Part shown: positions 27,291 to 33,110 of the stretch, one piece after another
Layout of the letters: each line of letters opens with the position of its first letter
Position numbering within the stretch: the first letter of the stretch is position 1
Assembly (NCBI RefSeq): GCF_018918205.1
Contig: NZ_JAHLQB010000105.1
Coordinates: 1-33,110, forward strand
Length of the DNA: 33,110 bases
Direction of reading: 5' to 3'
Origin: Lachnoclostridium sp. MSJ-17
GTDB lineage: Bacteria; Bacillota; Clostridia; Oscillospirales; Acutalibacteraceae
The notes under the pieces: generated by a model
Told to the model about the DNA's origin: nothing
Seen by the model: the letters and a program-made list of their open reading frames with translations, nothing else
Databases searched by the model: none
Program-made: the position numbers and the translations under genes

Positions 27291-29912
27291 ATGAGTATAA
27301 AAGAGTATCCTATCGTAGAGAGCGCCGAATCCTTTGCCGCAGCGCTTGCGCGCGTCCGCGAGGCTCAGAAGGCGTTTTCAACCTACACACAGGAACAGGT
27401 CGACGCGATTTTCCTGGCGGCGGCAACCGCAGCTAACCGCGCGAGAATTCCGCTCGCCAAGATGGCTGTGGAGGAAACAGGCATGGGCGTAGCCGAGGAC
27501 AAGGTCATCAAGAACCACTTCGCCTCGGAGTACATCTACAATGCCTACAGAGACACCAAGACCTGCGGCGTCATCGAAGAGGATCCCGTGGCGGGCATCA
27601 AGAAAATCGCCGAGCCCATAGGCGTTATCGGCGCTGTTATCCCTACCACCAACCCCACCTCGACCGCTATCTTCAAGGCGCTTGTCTGTCTCAAGACCCG
27701 CAACGGTATCATCATCAGCCCTCACCCCCGCGCCAAGAAGAGCACTATCGCGGCTGCAAAGATCGTCCTCGAGGCTGCCGTTGAGGCAGGCGCTCCCGAG
27801 GGAATCATCAGCTGGATCGACGTGCCTTCGCTTGAGCTGACAAACCTGCTCATGCAGGAGAGCGACTGCATTCTCGCAACAGGCGGCCCCGGCATGGTCA
27901 AGGCGGCTTACTCCTCGGGCAAGCCCGCTCTCGGCGTAGGCGCCGGCAACACTCCCGCTATCATCGACGAGACCGCCGACATTCTGCTCGCGGTCAACTC
28001 TATCATTCATTCCAAGACCTTCGACAACGGCATGATCTGCGCGTCTGAGCAGAGCGTTATCGTCGAGAAGAAGGTTTACGCCAAGGTCAAGAAGGAATTC
28101 AAGGCACGCGGCTGCTACTTCCTCAACGACGAGGAGTGCGAGAAGGTCAGAAAGACCATCATCATCAACGGCGCGCTCAATGCGCGTATCGTAGGTCAGA
28201 AGCCCGTAACTATCGCAAAGCTCGCCGGAGTCGAGGTTCCCGAGTCGACAAAGATCCTCATCGGCGAGGTCGAGAGCGTGGATATCAGCGAGGAATTCGC
28301 CCACGAGAAGCTCAGCCCCGTTCTCGCTATGTACAAGGCTGAGAGCTTTGAGGACGCTATCGCAAAGGCGGAGCAGCTTGTTGCAGACGGCGGCTACGGC
28401 CACACCTCCTCGCTCTATGTTGACGCAATTAACTGCAAGGACAAGATCGACGAATTCGCCGCGCACATGAAAACCTGCCGTATTCTCGTCAACACCCCCT
28501 CGTCACAGGGCGGTATCGGCGATTTGTATAACTTCAGCCTCACTCCCTCGCTCACCCTCGGCTGCGGCTCATGGGGCGGCAACTCCGTTTCCGAGAACGT
28601 CGGCGTGAAGCACCTGCTCAATATCAAGACGGTCGCTGAGAGGAGAGAGAACATGCTTTGGTTCAGAGCGCCCGAAAAGGTTTATATCAAGAAGGGCTGC
28701 ATGCCCGTCGCACTCCAGGAGCTCAAGGACGTTATGGGCAAGAAGCGTGCCTTCCTCGTCACCGACTCCTTCCTTTACAAGAACGGCTACACCAAGCCGA
28801 TCACCGATAAGCTCGTCGAGATGGGCATCACCTACACCACCTTCTCAGACGTTGAGCCCGACCCGACTCTGATCTCCGCTCAGAAGGGCGCCGAGGCTAT
28901 GCGCTCCTTTGAGCCCGACGTTATCATCGCGCTCGGCGGCGGCTCCGCTATGGACGCTGCCAAGATCATGTGGGTACTCTACGAGCATCCCGACGTAGAT
29001 TTCCAGGATATGGCAATGCGCTTTGTCGATATCCGCAAGCGTATCTACACCTTCCCCAAGATGGGCGAAAAGGCTTACTTCATCGCGATCCCGACCTCCT
29101 CGGGCACAGGCTCTGAGGTCACTCCCTTCGCGGTTATCACCGACCAGGATACAGGCGTCAAGTATCCTCTCGCCGACTATCAGCTCATGCCCAACATGGC
29201 TGTTGTCGACGCTGACTTCATGATGTCCGGCCCCAAGGGTCTGACAGCCGCCTCGGGTATCGACGCGGTATCCCACGCTCTCGAGGCTTACGCTTCGATG
29301 ATGGCGACGGACTTCACCGACGGTCTTGCGCTCAAGGCTCTCAAGGTGATCTTCGAGTACCTGCCCGCCTGCTACGACAACGGCATGAACGAGCCCGTTG
29401 CGCGTGAGAAGGTCGCGCATGCCGCCACAATGGCAGGTATGGCGTTCGCAAACGCCTTCCTCGGCGTTTGCCACTCAATGGCTCACAAGCTCGGCGCGTT
29501 CCACCACATCGCTCACGGCGTTGCAAACGCCCTCATGCTCGAGCAGGTAATCCGCTTCAACTCGGCTGAGGTTCCCGCCAAGATGGGCACCTTCCCCCAG
29601 TACGACCACCCGCACACCCTCGCGCGCTACGCTGAGATAGCTCAGTTCCTCGGCTTCGGCGGCAAGGACGACAAGGAGAGCGTTGAGAACCTCATCAACG
29701 GCATCAACGAGCTCAAGGAAAGGGTCGGCATCAAGAAAACCATCGCGGACTACGGCGTAAGCGAGGAGGACTTCCTTTCCACCCTCGACGAGATGACGGA
29801 GCAGGCGTTCGACGACCAGTGCACAGGCGCGAACCCGCGTTACCCGCTCTTCAAGGAAATCAAGCAGATGTACCTCAACGCCTACTACGGCAACAACAAA
29901 GACGCGGTTTAA
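27291..29912 (+). CDS. adhE: Bifunctional acetaldehyde-CoA/alcohol dehydrogenase
   Basis: Converts acetyl-CoA to ethanol in two NADH-dependent steps, re-oxidising NADH during fermentation. The 873-residue length is normal. The N-terminal aldehyde dehydrogenase half (about 1-440) holds PTTNPTSTAIFKALVCLKTRN, ATGGPGMVKAAYSSGKPALGVGAGN and catalytic Cys250 in FDNGMICASEQS. The C-terminal iron-dependent alcohol dehydrogenase half (about 455-865) has ALGGGSAMDAAKIMW (about 546-560), IPTSSGTGSEVTPFAV and the metal-binding histidine stretch HSMAHKLGAFHHIAHG (about 728-743). GCGAGGTAG precedes the ATG. AdhE usually forms spirosomes. The gene is followed 21 bp later by a phosphotransferase-like gene. 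Confidence 0.97.
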   Translation: MSIKEYPIVESAESFAAALARVREAQKAFSTYTQEQVDAIFLAAATAANRARIPLAKMAVEETGMGVAEDKVIKNHFASEYIYNAYRDTKTCGVIEEDPVAGIKKIAEPIGVIGAVIPTTNPTSTAIFKALVCLKTRNGIIISPHPRAKKSTIAAAKIVLEAAVEAGAPEGIISWIDVPSLELTNLLMQESDCILATGGPGMVKAAYSSGKPALGVGAGNTPAIIDETADILLAVNSIIHSKTFDNGMICASEQSVIVEKKVYAKVKKEFKARGCYFLNDEECEKVRKTIIINGALNARIVGQKPVTIAKLAGVEVPESTKILIGEVESVDISEEFAHEKLSPVLAMYKAESFEDAIAKAEQLVADGGYGHTSSLYVDAINCKDKIDEFAAHMKTCRILVNTPSSQGGIGDLYNFSLTPSLTLGCGSWGGNSVSENVGVKHLLNIKTVAERRENMLWFRAPEKVYIKKGCMPVALQELKDVMGKKRAFLVTDSFLYKNGYTKPITDKLVEMGITYTTFSDVEPDPTLISAQKGAEAMRSFEPDVIIALGGGSAMDAAKIMWVLYEHPDVDFQDMAMRFVDIRKRIYTFPKMGEKAYFIAIPTSSGTGSEVTPFAVITDQDTGVKYPLADYQLMPNMAVVDADFMMSGPKGLTAASGIDAVSHALEAYASMMATDFTDGLALKALKVIFEYLPACYDNGMNEPVAREKVAHAATMAGMAFANAFLGVCHSMAHKLGAFHHIAHGVANALMLEQVIRFNSAEVPAKMGTFPQYDHPHTLARYAEIAQFLGFGGKDDKESVENLINGINELKERVGIKKTIADYGVSEEDFLSTLDEMTEQAFDDQCTGANPRYPLFKEIKQMYLNAYYGNNKDAV

Positions 29913-29933
29913 TGCGCGGAAAGGGGCTTTACC

Positions 29934-30683
29934 ATGAAATTTGACAATGTTCTCGCCGAGAGAAAAAATAAGGTCATCTACCGCGACGGCAACCTCGCTG
30001 TCAAGGTCTTTGACGAATCCTTCCCCAAGTCCGATATCCTCAACGAGGCGCTCAACCAGGCGAGAGTCGAGGAGACCGGTCTGAATATCCCCAAAATCGA
30101 GGAAGTCACCAAAATCGACGGCAAGTGGGCAATCATCTCCGACTTTATCGAGGGCAAGACTCTCCAGCAGCTTATGGACGAGAATCCCGACAAGCTTGAC
30201 GAGTATCTCGAGCTCTTCGTAAACGTACAGATGGAGATCCTCGGCAAAAAGTGCCCGCTCTTAAAGAGACTGCAGGACAAGATGCAGGACAAGATCAGCA
30301 GCACCGACCTCGACGCGACTACCCGCTACGAGCTGCACACCCGCCTCGCCTCGATGAAGCGCCACGACAAGGTCTGCCACGGCGACTTCAACCCCTCGAA
30401 CATCATCATCACGCCCGACGGCACTCCGTTTATCCTCGACTGGTCTCACGCCACTCAGGGCAACGGTGCGGCTGACGCTGCGAGAACCTACCTGCTCTTC
30501 TGTCTGAAGGGCGACAAGGAGCTCGCCGAGAAGTACCTCAAGCTGTTCTGCGAAAAGACAGACACAGCGCGTCAGTACGTCAACGCGTGGATGCCGATCG
30601 TTGCGGCGTCACAGTCCGTAAAGGGCAACCCCGAAGAGAGAGAATTCCTCCTCAACTGGGCAAACGTATGCGACTGGCAGTAA
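29934..30683 (+). CDS. Aminoglycoside-phosphotransferase-fold small-molecule kinase
   Basis: A 249-residue protein of the APH/choline kinase fold. The N-lobe is short (VIYRDGNLAVKVFDESFPKSDILNEALNQARV, with a Lys in the AVKVF strand). The catalytic loop is HGDFNPSNII (His149, Asp151, Asn156) and the metal-binding Asp is Asp169 in FILDWSHAT (the DFG equivalent). The family phosphorylates hydroxyls of small molecules such as sugars, choline or antibiotics, and the substrate cannot be read from sequence. Resistance is not implied. GAAAGGGG lies about 7 nt before the ATG and the gene is 21 bp after adhE, so the two are probably cotranscribed and share the terminator at 30694. Confidence 0.85.
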   Translation: MKFDNVLAERKNKVIYRDGNLAVKVFDESFPKSDILNEALNQARVEETGLNIPKIEEVTKIDGKWAIISDFIEGKTLQQLMDENPDKLDEYLELFVNVQMEILGKKCPLLKRLQDKMQDKISSTDLDATTRYELHTRLASMKRHDKVCHGDFNPSNIIITPDGTPFILDWSHATQGNGAADAARTYLLFCLKGDKELAEKYLKLFCEKTDTARQYVNAWMPIVAASQSVKGNPEEREFLLNWANVCDWQ

Positions 30684-30693
30684 ATAAGTATGA

Positions 30694-30725
30694 AAAAAGC
30701 CGTGCTCAAAAGAGCGCGGCTTTTT
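30694..30725 (+). terminator. Terminator of the adhE-kinase operon
   Basis: AAAAAGCCGTGCTC / GAGCGCGGCTTTTT with an AAAA loop and one G-T wobble pair. It begins 10 nt past the stop codon. Confidence 0.85.
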
Positions 30726-30778
30726 AGTTGGTAGTTTGTAGTTGGTAGTTGATAGTTGGTAGTTGGCAGTTGGCAGTA
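30726..30778. repeat. AGTTGGTAGTT degenerate tandem array
   Basis: About seven units of 7-8 bp (AGTTGGT, AGTTTGT, AGTTGAT, AGTTGGC), the reverse complement of the AACTACC array at 3400-3482. It starts directly at the T tract of the adhE-operon terminator. Confidence 0.75.
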
Positions 30779-30799
30779 TTCGCAGTGATTCAAAAAACA

Positions 30800-31699
30800 T
30801 CACTTCAACAGCAGCGCAGCGTATGCCGCCGCCGGCGACATCGGCGGCAGGACTTTTATTCCGAGTTCATCAAACGCCTGCTTGCTCTCGTAGTCAAAGC
30901 CTTCCTCAGACCCTGTCAGATACAGCGGCACGCCGGCATTATTCGCCGATTCACAGAAGTTCTTAAAATCCTCACGCGCGGTCGGCAGAGTTCCGGAATG
31001 GTAGCCCTCAAGCAGCACAGCCTTTGCGCCTTCGGCGGGCGGATAAATCATTCCCGGGTGTACTCTCAGCCACAGAACCCTTCCGTTTGGCTCTGATTCC
31101 GAAAAATCGCCGAAGCTCTCGTCCGCAAAATCCGGATTAAGCACCACGTCGCCGCCGACGATATCCGCGTAATAATTGCCGCGGACGCTGAGAACGCTGT
31201 CGCTGAACGGCAGGTGCGGCAAAACGCAGCCCGCACGGTGTATCTTCACGTCCTCGCCGCTGTTTTTATACGACACAAACACGCCCCTGCCGACTCCCGA
31301 GCGGATAAAATCTACCGCGCCGCGGAAGTTGTCAAGCCCGTTTGAACGGCTGTCTGACAGAGGATACGCCGCCGATACGAGCACAACGGGAATATCGCAA
31401 AGCCCGAGCTTCAAGCCGAGATACGCCGCGGTGTAAGGCAGGGTGTCGGTGCCGTGGGTAACGATGATTCCGTCGCTGCCGCGCACACCCTTAATGCTCT
31501 CATACAGCTTTTCCCAGTGCTCAACGCCGAGATTTTCGCTCAGTATGAAATACGGCGACAGCGCCTCAAACTCAACGCCGCCGTCCGTTTTCCTGTACAT
31601 ATTCAAAAGAGTAAAGGAATTGGCGCCGTCAGGTGACAGCGCCCCATTCTTGTCCGAGCAGGCAATCGTGCCGCCCGTAAATATCACTGTGATTTTCAT
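30800..31699 (-). CDS. L-asparaginase (type I, cytoplasmic)
   Basis: Hydrolyses asparagine to aspartate and ammonia. The 299-residue protein has no signal peptide. The N-terminal TGGTIA box supplies nucleophile Thr11. THGTDTLPYTAA (81-92) supplies the second catalytic Thr84-Asp85 pair. LWLRVHPGM and LLEGYHSGTLP mark the start of the C-terminal domain. It is slightly shorter than E. coli AnsA (about 338), and the C-terminal domain ends in MSPAAAYAALLLK. The start overlaps the stop of the upstream DUF1015 gene by 4 nt (ATGA), indicating translational coupling. Aspartate from this reaction could feed lysC/hom. Confidence 0.9.
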   Translation of the reverse strand: MKITVIFTGGTIACSDKNGALSPDGANSFTLLNMYRKTDGGVEFEALSPYFILSENLGVEHWEKLYESIKGVRGSDGIIVTHGTDTLPYTAAYLGLKLGLCDIPVVLVSAAYPLSDSRSNGLDNFRGAVDFIRSGVGRGVFVSYKNSGEDVKIHRAGCVLPHLPFSDSVLSVRGNYYADIVGGDVVLNPDFADESFGDFSESEPNGRVLWLRVHPGMIYPPAEGAKAVLLEGYHSGTLPTAREDFKNFCESANNAGVPLYLTGSEEGFDYESKQAFDELGIKVLPPMSPAAAYAALLLK

Positions 31700-32985
31700 T
31701 CTACATCAATATCGTTCATAACCATACCCGTCGTCATCTTCGGGTAGAAGTAGGTGGATTTCTGCGGCATCTTCTCGCCCGCCGCCGCAACGTCGCGGAT
31801 TTCGCTGACGCGGGTCGGGTTGAGGATGAACGAGCACTGGAACTCGCCCTTGTCGACGCCCATGATAGCTTCCTCGTAGAACTTCGTATAGGTCAGATTT
31901 ATCTGAGCCGCCATGTTCTCCTTGTCGATGCCGAGGATTTTCTCGAGGATAAGCGTGTGCAGAACGCTGACGTCGAGCTGCTGTGAAGCCTCGCTGAGGT
32001 CGGGCAGCTCCTTCTTCATAACATCGATATCCTTGAGCGTGAGCAGATACCACTCGCCTCTGCCGCAGTAGAAGCCGAAGGACTTATTGCCCTTCTTATA
32101 CTCGGCGTGAAGCAGCTCGTTCATGTGCGAAACGCTGTCAAACGCCTTGATATCAAAGTATTCTTCGCAGCCGTCGAGGATCTTATCCCTGTCAAACTTA
32201 GGCAGATCGCGTACAAGGCGGTGGGTCGGGAATACGACAAGACCCGGGTGCTCCATGTCGAGCAGGAACATCATCTGATAATCCTGAGCGTCGCCTTCCT
32301 TTGAGATACCGTTCTCGCGGCAGTAGTCGCGGTAATTGAGAGCGGTCTCGTAGCGGTGATGACCGTCGGCGATATAGAGCTTTCTGTCGGCAAAATCGGA
32401 GCAGAGCTTAGCGATAGCGTCCTCGTCGGTAATTATCCAGAGCTTGTGAGTAACCTTGTCGCTGTCGGTAAACTTCGCGTTCGGCTTGCGTTTTGAGAGA
32501 GCGTTGATAGTCGAGAGCGTGGTATGCTCCTCGTCCATATACAGCGCGTAAATCTGACTGAAATTGCAGTTTGTCGCCTTCATGAGGTTAAAGCGGTCAG
32601 CCTTCGCCTTTGAGAGCGTGAACTCGTGCGGCAGGATAACGCCCTTCGAGAACTCCTCGACCTTAACGCGGGCGATGATGCCCTTGATGCTGCGGCGGGT
32701 GTTGTAGGCGTTGAACTCCTCCTCGTAGATATAAATCGCGGGCTTATCCTCGTGAATGAGGATACCCTTCTCTCTCCAGCGGTCGAGAACCTCGCCCGCC
32801 GTGGTATAAACGTTATCGCCGTCCTTTGGAAGCTCAAGACGGATAACGTTGTATTTATTCTGAGCGATATAGCTCTTTCTTTCCTTTTCGCTGATAATGT
32901 CATAGGGCGGACAGCAAAGCTCCTCGAGCCTGCCCGCGCGTCCGGTATTGTAGCGCATACCCCTGAACGCCTTGATTTCAGCCAT
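31696..32985 (-). CDS. DUF1015 family protein
   Basis: A 429-residue cytoplasmic protein matching DUF1015 across its length: N-terminal FRGMRYNTGRAGRLEELCCPPYDIIS, central IADGHHRYETALNYRDY (about 210-226), C-terminal FILNPTRVSEIRDVAAAGEKMPQKSTYFYPKMTTGMVMN. The GHHRYE and MPQKSTYF motifs are the family hallmarks. The biochemical role is not assigned here. In many Clostridia the family sits near serine or other amino-acid genes, and in this window it is coupled to asparaginase. AGGGG precedes the ATG. Confidence 0.9.
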   Translation of the reverse strand: MAEIKAFRGMRYNTGRAGRLEELCCPPYDIISEKERKSYIAQNKYNVIRLELPKDGDNVYTTAGEVLDRWREKGILIHEDKPAIYIYEEEFNAYNTRRSIKGIIARVKVEEFSKGVILPHEFTLSKAKADRFNLMKATNCNFSQIYALYMDEEHTTLSTINALSKRKPNAKFTDSDKVTHKLWIITDEDAIAKLCSDFADRKLYIADGHHRYETALNYRDYCRENGISKEGDAQDYQMMFLLDMEHPGLVVFPTHRLVRDLPKFDRDKILDGCEEYFDIKAFDSVSHMNELLHAEYKKGNKSFGFYCGRGEWYLLTLKDIDVMKKELPDLSEASQQLDVSVLHTLILEKILGIDKENMAAQINLTYTKFYEEAIMGVDKGEFQCSFILNPTRVSEIRDVAAAGEKMPQKSTYFYPKMTTGMVMNDIDVE

Positions 32986-33020
32986 ATAATTACCCCTTTT
33001 CTGATTCGTGCTTAACTTTC

Positions 33021-33049
33021 AGTATATCACATTTTATGCCGCCGCACAA
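33021..33049 (-). promoter_or_regulatory. Promoter of the DUF1015-asparaginase operon
   Basis: On the minus strand TTGTGC (33049-33044), 17 nt, TATACT (33026-33021), about 36 nt before the ATG. The -10 sits in a TGATATACT context similar to the LytTR gene promoter. Nothing else was recognised in 33050-33110. Confidence 0.55.
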
Positions 33050-33110
33050 GACACATTGATGAATAGTTCAGATGTTATCTTGTCAAAAATATTATTGCAG
33101 TTGCAGAAAT

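Noticed and set aside
27378..28466. 362-codon minus-strand frame inside adhE
   Set aside because: Antisense shadow of adhE without start signals or homology-like motifs.
29934..30683. Aminoglycoside resistance gene
   Set aside because: Only the general phosphotransferase fold is supported; the context (adhE operon) and the lack of resistance-class signatures argue for a housekeeping small-molecule kinase.

Overview
The window looks like a chromosomal segment of an anaerobic, low-oxygen gut or rumen Clostridia, most likely an Oscillospiraceae/Ruminococcus-type bacterium. The signs are type I dockerin modules, a SipW-dependent matrix operon, class A PBP and SipW families typical of Gram-positives, a bifunctional AdhE for mixed-acid/ethanol fermentation, a BofC-like sporulation-associated domain, strong GGAGG ribosome binding sites, and coding regions rich in C/G-ending codons set in AT-rich intergenic DNA. 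No rRNA, tRNA, CRISPR array, insertion sequence or prophage gene was recognised. The taxonomic call is an inference from gene content.

Left part (1-4850, minus strand): an operon reading right to left encodes a SipW-type signal peptidase, its likely client (a BsaA/TasA-like biofilm matrix protein) and a Cna-B/SpaA-like surface protein that runs off the window edge. The last two show frame breaks clustered in the first ~760 bases. An AraC-type regulator lies upstream, separated by two terminator hairpins and a degenerate AACTACC repeat tract. Middle (4851-13770): a 2358-residue secreted modular protein ends in a complete dockerin. Then come a Bcp peroxiredoxin, a LytTR regulator with a DUF3021 membrane partner, and a truncated dockerin remnant behind a divergent promoter. 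The LytTR promoter carries a textbook LytTR operator (two 9-bp direct repeats, 21-bp period).

Right part: a minus-strand housekeeping operon (murI, a DUF1934 gene, argS, a membrane protein) and a BofC-like gene are followed by plus-strand genes for a class A PBP, homoserine dehydrogenase and aspartokinase. The aspartokinase gene has a convincing internal start for a separate ACT-only subunit. Downstream lies an unusual non-coding block: four 28-bp GC-rich hairpin repeats and then two copies of a ~65-nt structured element whose arms vary with pairing preserved, just before a PepSY-like lipoprotein. Then follow an NlpC/P60 cell-wall hydrolase (minus), a ~600-bp spacer full of hairpins, a BspA-like LRR lipoprotein, adhE with a phosphotransferase-fold gene behind it, and a DUF1015-asparaginase pair (minus) overlapping by 4 nt.

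Functionally the segment mixes cell-surface biology (matrix export, dockerin scaffold partner, PG synthesis and hydrolysis, lipoproteins) with aspartate-family metabolism (lysC, hom, asparaginase) and fermentation (adhE). The best candidates for something undescribed are the paired structured elements at 23330-23510, the LytTR/divergent promoter/dockerin-remnant locus, and the giant dockerin protein with a large unassigned centre.
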